From: Litorimonas sp039975855
GTDB lineage: Bacteria; Pseudomonadota; Alphaproteobacteria; Caulobacterales; Maricaulaceae
Length of the DNA: 64,000 nt
Assembly: GCA_039975855.1 (NCBI GenBank)
Contig: JBDWGH010000004.1
Location: forward strand, 1-64,000
Reading direction: 5' to 3'
Made by a program: the position numbers and the translations under genes. Positions 45,043-54,610 of the stretch are shown here, one piece after another. Numbering within the stretch: position 1 is the first letter of the stretch; every line of letters starts with the position of its first letter. The notes beneath the pieces are model-generated. The model saw only the letters and a list, made by a program, of their open reading frames with translations, had not been told where the DNA came from and ran no database searches.

Positions 45043-45051
45043 TTAGTCGAA

Positions 45052-47922
45052 TTATTGACTGCGATTGCCGTAAATATCCAATTCAATGACGCTGCCTTTT
45101 CCGGCCGCTTTCGCGAATTCTGATGCGGGCTCTAATTGGGTCGCTCTATCTCCAACAACGACATACACCATTTCACTTTCTTGAAGATATTCATCCGCAA
45201 TACGTTTGAAATCCGCTTTGGTCATATCGACTAATTCGGCTTGTTCGTCTTCAACATAAGTCGGCGACAAACCGTATCGGCTGATATTGCGCAGCGTTCC
45301 AAGCTTTGCGCCGAGGCTTTCAAAGGCACGCGTGTTTTCCTTGATCAGTTTTTGCTGTGTCGTTTCAACGGCGGCGTCATCAAACTCAGGTCCATAGGCC
45401 CGCACCATGTCGCGAATAGTTTCTAGTGACGCCTTCGTCGCATTGGCACGCACAGACGTCCCTATTGTGAAAGGCCGCGCAACGGTTCCATTTGGAACAC
45501 TAGAATAGGCACCATAAGTATAACCTTTTTCAATCCGTAGGACCTGCGCGAGATCACCAGAAATGCCTCCGCCTAATTTTTCATTCGTAAACCGAATTTT
45601 ATTGAAATCCGCATCGCTGGTTGCAGCCGTCAATTTGCCGATACGTAAGACTGATTGCTTTGAACCCGGCACATCAATGAAGAAAACCTTGCCAGCATTC
45701 GCTTGCGCAGGAATGTCAAAAGTCGCGCGCGGCGCACCGGACGGAGACACTGAAGTGCCGAGCTTCGCCAAACCCAACGCCGCACGGTCAGGATCGATAT
45801 CTCCAACAACATGCAAGCGTGCCGTCGATTGAAGTATCTTCAAATGCGCAGCTTGCAAATCCGACAAATCTAAAGACCCGACACTTTCCGCGCTTCCGCC
45901 TGCTGGTCTCCCCAGCGGATGATCCGTTCCATAAATCAACCCGTTAAAAGCTTTTGTTGCGATGGAGTTCGGGTTCGCCTCCTGACCTTTAATGCCAGTC
46001 AAAGCGGCTGATTTTACGCGATCAAAATCCTCCGCTTGCCAACGCGGTTGGGTGAGAATTTCTTCGACTAAATCGACGGTCGCTTCAAAATTCCGGGCCA
46101 GACATGTGGCCGAGATCGTGAGTTCTTCAGAATTGGCGGACACATTAATGCCAGACCCCAACAAACCAATGGCTTGCTCTAACTCGGCCGCTGTCTTGGT
46201 CGCTGTGCCTTCATTCATGAGATCAGCCAATAAGGACAACCGCCCGTTTTCGTCTGCTATTTCGGACCAACGTCCACCCGGCAAAGTAATATCAAATTGC
46301 ACCAATGGAATTTCGTTGGTTTCAATTCCGCTGAGCGTGACGCCATCGACAAGTGTGCGTGTCCAAATTTCCGGCATTTTCAGAAGCGGTAGATCACCGA
46401 ATGGTGGCTCTGTTCGATCATGCTCTGTCGGGGTTTTTTCGAATTCTGCGACATCGCCTGCGCTAACCTCTTCTGAGGCAACGTCGGCCTTCACTTCCTC
46501 GATCCAGACAGTTGCGCGCTCGGCCCCTTTCATCGCTAACCCGCCCTGCTCTTTTGGGACAAAGCTGGTCATGACATAGGGCTTACCCCTGATATATTTG
46601 TTATAGGCCTCTCGGACATCATCGGCCGTCACCGCTTGAACCTTTTTGGCGACCTTCGCCGAATAGGCTGGATCTCCAGCGAATTCATTGCTGGTCGCAA
46701 GGTCATTTGATTTACCCAGAACGGTAGACAAACTATTATAGAGGATGGTTTCTTGCTCTGCCTTTATGCGTTGCAAATCAACCGGGTTCACACTGCTCAT
46801 TTCAAAGGCCTTCATGGCGATATTGATAGAGGCTTTAACCTCATCCAAATCCACGCCCGGCTTCGCGCGAACGCGAATAGTGAATTCTCCTGCGATTTCA
46901 TTGGCACGATGAAACGCAGACACATTCGGCGCGAGTTTGGCGCTGTCGACGATCTCTACATATAAAGGCGAATTGCGACTGCCGCCCAAAATACTCGCCA
47001 GCATGTCGAGCGCTTGTTCATCCGGATGATTACCTTCGACGGTTGGAAATGTGAGGCGAAGCTCTGGCAGCCTGGCGAAATTGTCTTCAAACCAAAGGTT
47101 TTTCGTCTCCGTCAGAGTGACAGGCTGCGGCTTCGGTTTTTCGACATCCCGTCCGCGCGGAATTTCACCAAACCAAAGCTCAACTTTGCGCTTCGTGTCT
47201 TCGATATCGATATCTCCAACAATCGACAGAGTCACATTATTTGGGCCGTACCAATCCGTATGGAATTCTTTCAAATCATCAAGCGTCGCGGCTTGTAAAT
47301 CGGGCAGTGAGCCAATGACGGTCCAGCTATAGGGGTGTCCTTCGGGATAGAGCGCCGTGCGAATGACTTCGCCCGTATACCCATAGGCTCGGTTATCGAC
47401 ACGTTGGCGTTTTTCATTCTTCACGACTTGTTTTTCGCGCTCCAGCGCAGCGGTCGTAACGGTGTTGATCATATACCCCAGGCGATCACTATCGATCCAA
47501 AGGATTTTATCAAAAGCATCCTTGGGAACGACTTCATAATAAATCGTCCCATCAGACCACGTGCCGCCATTCCGCTGTCCCCCCCAATCTGGAATGGCTT
47601 TGCGGTTCCATCCGCGCGGAACATTCTCAGAGTCGTTAAACGCCATATGTTCGAAGAAATGCGCAAAGCCTGTGCGCCCTGGTTTCTCGCGATTGGATCC
47701 AGCGTGGATAACCGTTGTCACTGCGACGATCGGGTCGGACCGGTCCACTTGCAAGATAACATCGAGCCCATTGTCCAGCGTGAATTTCTCATAGTCTATA
47801 GTGAGGGCTGACGACTGGGACGCCACAGGTGTGTTATCGGATGACGACCCCGGCGTCATCTCTCCACATGCACTAAGAGTTACAGCCGTGGCACCGGCCA
47901 ATAATAACGAACGAAGCTTCAT
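45052..47922 (-). CDS. M16 family zinc metallopeptidase, lipoprotein
   Basis: 956 residues from ATG 47922 (AAGGGAG upstream); an in-frame extension to 47964 is unlikely. A lipoprotein signal ends LSAC (Cys19). The inverted zinc motif HFFEH (His88, Glu91, His92) is in GFAHFFEHMAFND, followed by the distal Glu region ALEREKQVVKNE. A second, non-catalytic M16 half runs from about residue 510, with the R/Y pair substrate site in the form GGISGDLAQVLRIEKGYTYG. The architecture is that of periplasmic pitrilysin-like proteases. No partner gene is adjacent. Confidence 0.93.
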   Translation of the reverse strand: MKLRSLLLAGATAVTLSACGEMTPGSSSDNTPVASQSSALTIDYEKFTLDNGLDVILQVDRSDPIVAVTTVIHAGSNREKPGRTGFAHFFEHMAFNDSENVPRGWNRKAIPDWGGQRNGGTWSDGTIYYEVVPKDAFDKILWIDSDRLGYMINTVTTAALEREKQVVKNEKRQRVDNRAYGYTGEVIRTALYPEGHPYSWTVIGSLPDLQAATLDDLKEFHTDWYGPNNVTLSIVGDIDIEDTKRKVELWFGEIPRGRDVEKPKPQPVTLTETKNLWFEDNFARLPELRLTFPTVEGNHPDEQALDMLASILGGSRNSPLYVEIVDSAKLAPNVSAFHRANEIAGEFTIRVRAKPGVDLDEVKASINIAMKAFEMSSVNPVDLQRIKAEQETILYNSLSTVLGKSNDLATSNEFAGDPAYSAKVAKKVQAVTADDVREAYNKYIRGKPYVMTSFVPKEQGGLAMKGAERATVWIEEVKADVASEEVSAGDVAEFEKTPTEHDRTEPPFGDLPLLKMPEIWTRTLVDGVTLSGIETNEIPLVQFDITLPGGRWSEIADENGRLSLLADLMNEGTATKTAAELEQAIGLLGSGINVSANSEELTISATCLARNFEATVDLVEEILTQPRWQAEDFDRVKSAALTGIKGQEANPNSIATKAFNGLIYGTDHPLGRPAGGSAESVGSLDLSDLQAAHLKILQSTARLHVVGDIDPDRAALGLAKLGTSVSPSGAPRATFDIPAQANAGKVFFIDVPGSKQSVLRIGKLTAATSDADFNKIRFTNEKLGGGISGDLAQVLRIEKGYTYGAYSSVPNGTVARPFTIGTSVRANATKASLETIRDMVRAYGPEFDDAAVETTQQKLIKENTRAFESLGAKLGTLRNISRYGLSPTYVEDEQAELVDMTKADFKRIADEYLQESEMVYVVVGDRATQLEPASEFAKAAGKGSVIELDIYGNRSQ

Positions 47923-48007
47923 GATAATCTCCCTTTGTCGGAAGACATATAGCAACCAGTTCATTCAATCAAAATCATTCGACAATTTGGCTCGACCGCA
48001 GGGGGTT

Positions 48008-48047
48008 GAAAAACAAAAAACCAGCCCCCTTTACTGGAAGGAGCTGG
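48008..48047 (-). terminator. Intrinsic terminator of the small exported protein gene
   Basis: On the minus strand CCAGCTCC (48047-48040) pairs with GGGGCTGG (48028-48021), one G-T pair, then TTTTTTGTTTTT (48020-48009). It starts about 50 bases after the stop at 48097. Confidence 0.85.
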
Positions 48048-48096
48048 TCCAATTTGGCAGGTGTGGGTTCCTGCCGCCTTTATCGAATGTTCGGCC

Positions 48097-48423
48097 TTAG
48101 CTGGTCGACTTCTTATACGTTTTTGTCACGCCTGTTTTGTAATCGATACAGGCTTGCAAATCATCTACCCCTTTATCGGTGCAAAGTTTCATGGCGTCGT
48201 CAAAGCTAAGAACGACGCGTTCTTTTTTCGCCTTCATCGCTTTTTCCGACGCACCCATAACAGCAGTTTGACCCGCTGCGGGATCCGCTTTCATGGCGCT
48301 GGTCTGTTTGGCTTTCATCTTCTTCTCGTCGCAGTTTTTATCGCCGCCAGCCAAAGCTGTTCCGGCACTCGCGAACATGGCGATGGATGTGATAGCGGCC
48401 ATTTTAAGAAATGTGGATGTCAT
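48097..48423 (-). CDS. Small exported protein, unknown function
   Basis: 108 residues. An N-terminal signal peptide (MAAITSIAMFASAGTALA) is followed by a Lys/Met/Ala-rich mature part with a Cys pair (DKNCDEKK, AMKLCTDKGVDDLQACIDYK). ATAGGAGAGA lies just before ATG 48423. I recognise no family; the Cys and Lys/Met richness could suit metal handling but that is guesswork. The upstream region has two copies of a palindromic operator (48461-48474, 48491-48504), so expression is probably tightly controlled. Confidence 0.7.
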   Translation of the reverse strand: MTSTFLKMAAITSIAMFASAGTALAGGDKNCDEKKMKAKQTSAMKADPAAGQTAVMGASEKAMKAKKERVVLSFDDAMKLCTDKGVDDLQACIDYKTGVTKTYKKSTS

Positions 48424-48460
48424 GATGTCTCTCCTATTTAATGTGACGTTATCACGTTAG

Positions 48461-48504
48461 ACGACACATGTCGTATCTTGAAGAGGTATTACGACACCTG
48501 TCGT
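48461..48504 (-). promoter_or_regulatory. Tandem palindromic operators ACGACA-N2-TGTCGT
   Basis: Two 14-bp palindromes, ACGACACATGTCGT (48461-48474) and ACGACACCTGTCGT (48491-48504), lie 30 bp centre to centre, three helical turns, so dimers bound to each would face the same side. The second extends to TACGACACCTGTCGTA. A looser third site (GACACATTGTC, 48520-48530) follows. They precede the exported-protein gene at 48423 by 38 bp or more. The form resembles operators of BlaI/CopY-type winged-helix repressors, but no regulator gene is adjacent. Confidence 0.6.
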
Positions 48505-48651
48505 ATAATTAAGGAAACTGACACATTGTCGCAGTTAATCTACATCGAGCTGACTGGCTAAAATCTTGGCGAGACATCGGGTAAAATATTTTCAAAGAAT
48601 CTTCGGTTAACGGGTTGAAGAGTCCGTTCGTCTCGCCCACATGACGCCCAC

Positions 48652-48676
48652 TGGCACTCCCATCACGAGAGTGCCA
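48652..48676 (+). promoter_or_regulatory. CIRCE operator (HrcA-binding) before groES
   Basis: TGGCACTC (48652-48659), nine bases, GAGTGCCA (48669-48676). This matches the conserved CIRCE inverted repeat (consensus TTAGCACTC-N9-GAGTGCTAA) with T-to-G and A-to-C changes that preserve the symmetry. It lies 38 bp upstream of the groES ATG, the usual position in alphaproteobacterial groESL operons. Confidence 0.92.
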
Positions 48677-48713
48677 AGCTTATATTTGAAACCCTAGAGA
48701 AGAGAGAAGACGC

Positions 48714-49001
48714 ATGAAATTTCGTCCCCTCCATGACCGCGTTGTTGTAGAACGCGTCAAAGAAGACACTAAGACAGCCGGCGGGATCATCATCCCGGAT
48801 ACGGCTACAGAGAAGCCTTCCGAAGGCAAAGTCGTTGCAGTTGGACCCGGCGTCCGCGGCGATGACGGCAAAGTTTCCAAGCTAGATGTCAAAAAGGGCG
48901 ACCGCGTCCTCTTCGGCAAATGGGGCGGAACAGAAGTCAAGATTGACGGCAAAGACCTTCTCATCATGAAAGAGTCGGACATTATGGGTGTCATCGGATA
49001 G
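48714..49001 (+). CDS. groES: Co-chaperonin GroES
   Basis: 95 residues. The start MKFRPLHDRVVVERVKEDT, the mobile loop KTAGGIIIPDTATEKPSEG that contacts GroEL and the LLIMKESDIMGVIG C-terminus are all standard. It caps the GroEL cavity during ATP-driven protein folding. A CIRCE site controls the operon; AGAGAAGA precedes the ATG. groEL starts 161 bp downstream, an unusually long gap filled by hairpins. Confidence 0.98.
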   Translation: MKFRPLHDRVVVERVKEDTKTAGGIIIPDTATEKPSEGKVVAVGPGVRGDDGKVSKLDVKKGDRVLFGKWGGTEVKIDGKDLLIMKESDIMGVIG

Positions 49002-49008
49002 TCGGAAC

Positions 49009-49095
49009 AATTTGCGAAGCAAATTTTTCGACATCACCGGCGTCCGTCAGGTTGAATTTTTGCATCGCAAAAAATCAACGCAGGACGCAACGGTG
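49009..49095 (+). promoter_or_regulatory. Two hairpins between groES and groEL
   Basis: First, AATTTGC-GAA-GCAAATT (49009-49025) followed by TTT, a small terminator-like hairpin. Second, a long stem: CACCGGCGTCC (49035-49045) pairs with GGACGC and CGGTG (49083-49088, 49091-49095), enclosing GTTGAATTTTTGC / GCAAAAAATCAAC (49051-49063, 49067-49079) with a 3-base loop. This suits an RNA processing or attenuation element that sets the GroES:GroEL ratio; heat-dependent cleavage of groESL mRNA between the genes is known in Agrobacterium. Confidence 0.6.
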
Positions 49096-49162
49096 CCAAC
49101 ACCCCGCAAAATATAGCCCCCAATTTGAATTGGGATGCAAAAATTAAACTAGGAGAATTACT

Positions 49163-50801
<1,639 letters not shown>

Positions 50802-50803
<2 letters not shown>

Positions 50804-50900
50804 ATCGCTTCGCGATTTAGTCATACCCGACCATTCCTAGAGCATTTGGACCCGTCGCCGTGAAGAATTTGATCCAGTGGATCAAATTTAGGCGTCGGTC
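50802..50900 (+). repeat. Hairpins after groEL
   Basis: AAATCGC-TTC-GCGATTT (50802-50818) starts at the groEL stop codon. A longer element follows: the perfect 10-bp stem AATTTGATCC-AGT-GGATCAAATT (50866-50888), extended outward by CGCC/GGCG and GACC/GGTC (50849-50900). No T-run follows either, so they may protect the 3' end of the mRNA while the true terminator lies at 50915. Confidence 0.5.
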
Positions 50901-50914
50901 ACAAATCTTCGTAA

Positions 50915-50949
50915 AAAGAAAAGGCCGCTCTTCGGAGCGGCCTTTTTTG
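50915..50949. terminator. Bidirectional intrinsic terminator between groEL and the DUF262 gene
   Basis: AAGGCCGCTC-TTCG-GAGCGGCCTT (50921-50944) is a perfect 10-bp GC-rich stem with a stable UUCG-type loop. Six T follow on the plus strand (50943-50948), and an A-rich tract (50913-50922) precedes it, which gives T on the minus strand. It ends 1-2 bases from the DUF262 stop at 50950. Confidence 0.92.
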
Positions 50950-52749
50950 TTAGTATTTATATCCTGAAACTGCCGAATTGTAGGCCCGGGTCGCAAGAGC
51001 TTTTGTCCGCGCCTGCACCTCTGGTTTATCCCAAGCATCAGAGGAAATGATTTCCTGAGCAACCTCCCTTAAATAGTCATCTACGTGCTTGATATTATTG
51101 TCGAAGTCCTGCGGATTAAGTAGAATTTTGGCTTTTTCAAATGCTGATTTACTTCCCAATATTCCATTAATTTGACGCGGAATCACCGTGAGATTGCCGA
51201 CCTCATGTAACCACTCTTCTACTATTTCAGCAGACGCTTGCGGATAAATATGTTCGATGTCGTGATCAGGCTTCACCCCATTGAACAAATCGTCGAGATC
51301 AATCAGATTTTTGCGTTGTCCTGGCTTAACTCCAACATTCACAATCTTATCTATCGTGTACTTGATAATCGGACGATCAGAAGGTTGAATATATGTGAGA
51401 TTTTTAAAGGCTGCCTCAAATTCTTCTTGGTTTGCCATCTTCTCAATAAGTTTGCCACTTAACTCAGTAATCAACTTTGTCGGATTATCAGCCTTGAAGA
51501 ACTTCTGACTATAAAGCTGATAGAGCTTCTCAACTTCATTCCCTACGCGATTACAAACCTTATTATTCACATAATGGTATGACTCCAGAAGCCTAAAGAA
51601 AGAGATTACTTTCTTTGTCGATTTTGAATCGGCTCCACTTCTCGAAAGCGAAATAATTGTCGAATAAACTAAAGGTGTTGCCTGGGTGACTTTGAATAGC
51701 TTCAAGGCATTAATTGCTCGAACCATTTCAGACAAATACATACTATCACGAATATCGGCATTCTTTTTCAACCAGTGTTTTAGGGCAACAGACTCTTTGT
51801 CTTGATAGGCTTTATAAAATTTGGAAAAATCTAGTAGCTCAGTAATAAATTCATCTGTCGTAGTTTTGCTGTGATATTCTTTTAAATTACGATACAACTT
51901 TTTTGTCGAAGTTGAACCGCCACGCGAATTCCAAAAATACTTCAACATTCGCAGCATTGAGGTCCCAGCATTATCGCTGATTTTTTCCCACGTCTCTCTA
52001 GTGCTAGCTTCAGCCGACGCATCTTTTGAAAAAAGAAAGTTCTTAAGTAAATCTTCTACTGCCAACTCTTTTCCACGAGCATTGGTGCGTTCAAAAATCT
52101 CGAATGCCTCAGATTGATCATCAATACCTATCGTAATTACTACGGTGTCATTCAGTATTTGCTTTAGAAACTTTCGAAATTGGTCCTCAGAACCCTCACC
52201 AGAAAACTGTCTAATCTCCTTTAAACAAGCATCGTAGATAGGCTTGATACGACGATTTGGAAATACTGCCCCAACCCCATCAATCTTATCCGGGAACGTG
52301 CCATCCCAATCTTGTTTACATATATTGTGAAAAACAAGTCGTATGCTCTCAGACGCAACTAACTTAGGTTCTGGGTTAATGACGATATCATCCCCAGCAT
52401 CAATTTTCTTCTGGCAGGCCGTGACTAGTGTTCCGGAATCAAGAACGTCTTTTGCATATTGCCTACAAGCGACCAACAATATGAGAATTGTTGTAAGACG
52501 TTGTTGGCCATCAATAATATCAACCGTATCTTTATTAGGTGTCGTTCTATCCTGCGAATGGTCGAATAGCATCGTCCCCAAAAATAACTGACTTGAGCCT
52601 CCCTCATTCATTGCCCCGGTTAAATCCAAGAACAGGTCTTTCAGTTGAGTATCAGCTTTCCAATCATATCCTCGTTGATAGTCAGGTATTACGAATTGGG
52701 TATGGCTGCCCAACAAATTGCTTATCGTTTGTTTCTCTGGAGCTCTCAT
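50950..52749 (-). CDS. DUF262/DUF1524 GmrSD-like nuclease, probable phage-defence protein
   Basis: 599 residues. The N-terminal DUF262 domain has the QR motif IPDYQRGYDW (Gln25, Arg26) and the DGQQR motif VDIIDGQQRLTT (residues 80-84), the NTP-hydrolysing ParB-like site of GmrS. The C-terminal DUF1524 domain shows HDIEHIYPQAS (His500 region) and VGNLTVIPRQINGILGSKSA, the His-Asn nuclease site of GmrD. Fused GmrSD proteins cut modified phage DNA in an NTP-dependent way. The gene is visibly more AT-rich than its neighbours, which suggests acquisition. It is divergent from a DNA methyltransferase 158 bp away. Confidence 0.88.
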   Translation of the reverse strand: MRAPEKQTISNLLGSHTQFVIPDYQRGYDWKADTQLKDLFLDLTGAMNEGGSSQLFLGTMLFDHSQDRTTPNKDTVDIIDGQQRLTTILILLVACRQYAKDVLDSGTLVTACQKKIDAGDDIVINPEPKLVASESIRLVFHNICKQDWDGTFPDKIDGVGAVFPNRRIKPIYDACLKEIRQFSGEGSEDQFRKFLKQILNDTVVITIGIDDQSEAFEIFERTNARGKELAVEDLLKNFLFSKDASAEASTRETWEKISDNAGTSMLRMLKYFWNSRGGSTSTKKLYRNLKEYHSKTTTDEFITELLDFSKFYKAYQDKESVALKHWLKKNADIRDSMYLSEMVRAINALKLFKVTQATPLVYSTIISLSRSGADSKSTKKVISFFRLLESYHYVNNKVCNRVGNEVEKLYQLYSQKFFKADNPTKLITELSGKLIEKMANQEEFEAAFKNLTYIQPSDRPIIKYTIDKIVNVGVKPGQRKNLIDLDDLFNGVKPDHDIEHIYPQASAEIVEEWLHEVGNLTVIPRQINGILGSKSAFEKAKILLNPQDFDNNIKHVDDYLREVAQEIISSDAWDKPEVQARTKALATRAYNSAVSGYKY

Positions 52750-52852
52750 TCGTCAGCCTTCTCAAATTTCACTCAAACCTGATCAGTCAGAACCCTCTGC
52801 GTCAAGATGTTCGCGTTATGTTTCGGCACTTATTTGTTGCATTATGGCGTTG

Positions 52853-52885
52853 ACAACCAAAAAATAGGATCGCATTCCTAATTTC
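52853..52885 (+). promoter_or_regulatory. Possible promoter/operator before the DNA methyltransferase
   Basis: A perfect -35 box TTGACA (52849-52858 region) and a short inverted repeat TAGGA-N6-TCCTA around 52867-52882, where a -10 box would be expected. No good TATAAT follows at the right distance, so the call is tentative; the repeat could be an operator that overlaps the promoter. Confidence 0.25.
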
Positions 52886-52907
52886 TTATGCGACGACGAC
52901 TTAGTTA

Positions 52908-53798
52908 ATGGCGGCGTGGGCCGAAAACCCACGCTTCACATTACTCCAAGGCGATTGCCTCACCGTTTTGGAGAAGATCACCGATCCGATCCCCGATAAT
53001 TCCGTCGACATGATTTTCGCGGACCCGCCTTATAACCTTTCCAATGACGGCTTCACCTGTTCCGGTGGACGCATGGTGTCCGTCAATAAGGGCGATTGGG
53101 ACCGCTCCCAAGGTGTTGAGGCGGATTATCTGTTCCATCAGACATGGATTGCGGCGTGTAATCGCAAGCTGCGGCCCGGCGGGACGCTTTGGATTTCGGG
53201 GACCTATCATTCAATCTATCAATGCGGATACGCTTTGCAGGTCGAAGGCATGCATATTCTGAATGATATTGCGTGGTTCAAACCCAATGCCTCGCCCAAT
53301 CTGTCTTGCCGTATGTTCACGGCCAGCCATGAGACGCTGCTTTGGGCGCGGACGGCGAAAAAGCATAAACATGTTTTCAACTATAAAGACATGAAACATG
53401 GCGATTGGCATGAGACGGACGCCATTAAAAAGGCGGATAAGCAGATGCGCTCTGTTTGGCATATCCCGCTGACCAAAAAGTCGGAAAAAGCCTTTGGCCG
53501 TCACCCGACGCAAAAACCGGAAGCCCTGTTAGAGCGGGTCGTGCTGGCCAGTACCAATCCCGGCGACATCGTGTTGGACCCATTCATGGGGTCTGGCACA
53601 ACAGGCGTCGCCGCGCTGCGCCATGGCCGCCGCTTTATCGGGATAGAGATGGACAGCGAGTATTTAGAGGGCATCGCCCGCCCACGCCTGAAGGCAGAAT
53701 TGGAGGCGTTTGAACAGGCGCCCAAAACGGAACAAAAGTCAGATGCCGAAGCTATGCTTTGGAATGAAATTGACGGGATTATGAAAACGGCCGGATAA
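52908..53798 (+). CDS. DpnA-like beta-class DNA adenine-N6 methyltransferase
   Basis: 296 residues. Catalytic motif IV is DPPY (Asp39-Tyr42) in IFADPPYNLSNDGFTCSGGR, followed by MVSVNKGDWDR. A target region comes next, and the C-terminal AdoMet site is DPFMGSGTTG: beta-class order. The SNxGxxxSGGxxVSVxKGDWD block, WISGTYHSIY and NLSCRMFTASHETLLWA match DpnA-type enzymes of the DpnII system much better than the cell-cycle enzyme CcrM, whose equivalent is LQLGG...VDDHWD. DpnA methylates GATC, also in single strands; the target here is inferred at best. A 45-residue Glu/Ala tail is extra. No cognate endonuclease is adjacent except the GmrSD-like gene. Confidence 0.88.
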   Translation: MAAWAENPRFTLLQGDCLTVLEKITDPIPDNSVDMIFADPPYNLSNDGFTCSGGRMVSVNKGDWDRSQGVEADYLFHQTWIAACNRKLRPGGTLWISGTYHSIYQCGYALQVEGMHILNDIAWFKPNASPNLSCRMFTASHETLLWARTAKKHKHVFNYKDMKHGDWHETDAIKKADKQMRSVWHIPLTKKSEKAFGRHPTQKPEALLERVVLASTNPGDIVLDPFMGSGTTGVAALRHGRRFIGIEMDSEYLEGIARPRLKAELEAFEQAPKTEQKSDAEAMLWNEIDGIMKTAG

Positions 53799-53801
53799 CC
53801 G

Positions 53802-54056
53802 CTACCAGAAAAACTGCCCCACGAAAAAGAACACCCGCATCGCAACCACGCCAATGGCGGCTCCGATCAGGGTCCAAAATAGTTGTTGAAACAGGCTGAC
53901 ATCCATTGCGCCAGAAAATGTCCAAAACAGCCAGCCGCCAAAGCCCGCACCGACAATGTCGAAAACGCGGTCTATAATGCGCGTGAATTTAGTCTCGGCG
54001 TTGAGTCCCCGATCCATCAATTCATCATATTTCTTTTGCGCATCTTCATCCGTCAT
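53802..54056 (-). CDS. Small two-helix membrane protein, unknown function
   Basis: 84 residues. A charged cytoplasmic start (MTDEDAQKKYDELMDRGLNA) precedes two membrane helices (VGAGFGGWLFWTFSGAM and LFWTLIGAAIGVVAMRVFFF). AGGGGG lies directly before ATG 54056. The layout resembles AtpI/phage-shock-like small membrane proteins, but no family match is convincing. It is convergent with the methyltransferase, 3 bp apart. Confidence 0.55.
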   Translation of the reverse strand: MTDEDAQKKYDELMDRGLNAETKFTRIIDRVFDIVGAGFGGWLFWTFSGAMDVSLFQQLFWTLIGAAIGVVAMRVFFFVGQFFW

Positions 54057-54610
54057 CCCCCTGCTTTAGGGCGTCGGTCTTAGACAAGTCTTAAGAGCGG
54101 GCTGGCGCTCTACGGCGACGCAATGTCCCTGTTTCAAACTCCGTCCCTGTTTCGCCAAAATCAAAACCGTTTAACTTCAGCGCCCTAACACAAAAAACAA
54201 GAGATGCGTCCTTACCTCCGAAAGCTGTGTTAAATTGCTTAGGTTCTTTCGGACATTGGACAAGTAAGACGTCACTTACCTGTTCCGAAGGACAGCGGGG
54301 TTGAGCATCTGATTGTGCAAATCGCATTCGCGAAATGCACGAGACAAATCGGATTGTGCCGGACCTTTGATAATGAGAGCCGACCGGTGGTTCCAAGTGG
54401 GCCAACTCCGGGGTTTATGACTGGCCGTTATCTCAACAACCGCTGCCGCGTGGTCTATCTTCGCGTAAAACACTTTTTCACTTTCGGTCTTCCGTCGCGA
54501 GGATCGACCACGCGGGCCGTCCTCTTTTACGAGGGCTAACGCCCGACAAATAGACTTTCGGCAGGTCCTTCGATGGCCTGCAAACACTCCCCTATGCCAG
54601 AAAGAAAGCC
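54057..54610. other. Gene-poor, structured region of unknown role
   Basis: No gene with family support lies here. On the minus strand, 54091-54405 has an open reading frame whose second half (CPSEQVSDVLLVQCPKEPKQ onward) uses believable codons but lacks a ribosome site; it may be a gene remnant. The right half (about 54400-54600) is dominated by pairing potential: the long inverted repeat at 54447-54516, CCTC/GAGG (54521-54535) and GCAGG/CCTGC (54562-54582). A structured RNA gene is the simplest reading; it is not tRNA, tmRNA, SRP or RNase P RNA as far as I can tell. Confidence 0.4.
54447..54516. repeat. Long imperfect inverted repeat, possible structured RNA
   Basis: The left arm CCGCGTGGTCTATCTTCGCG (54447-54466) and right arm CGCGAGGATCGACCACGCGG (54497-54516) pair over 20 positions: 18 Watson-Crick, one G-T, one mismatch, with a 30-base loop. 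Such long near-perfect pairing with a compensating G-T suggests selection for RNA structure rather than chance. Confidence 0.55.

Noticed and set aside
45992..46579. 195-residue open frame on the plus strand
   Set aside because: It lies entirely inside the M16 peptidase gene in antisense, has no ribosome site and a Ser/Arg-rich composition typical of shadow frames.
52908..53798. CcrM, the GANTC cell-cycle methyltransferase, as the name for the methyltransferase gene
   Set aside because: The order of motifs fits, and a Caulobacter-type host makes it tempting, but the blocks SNDGFTCSGG and VSVNKGDWDR match DpnA-type enzymes, while CcrM/HinfI have LQLGG-like and VDDHWD-like sequences here.
54276..54587. 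103-residue minus-strand frame over the inverted repeat
   Set aside because: No ribosome site, and it covers the paired arms of the hairpin; a structured RNA explains the sequence better. Kept as part of the region note only.
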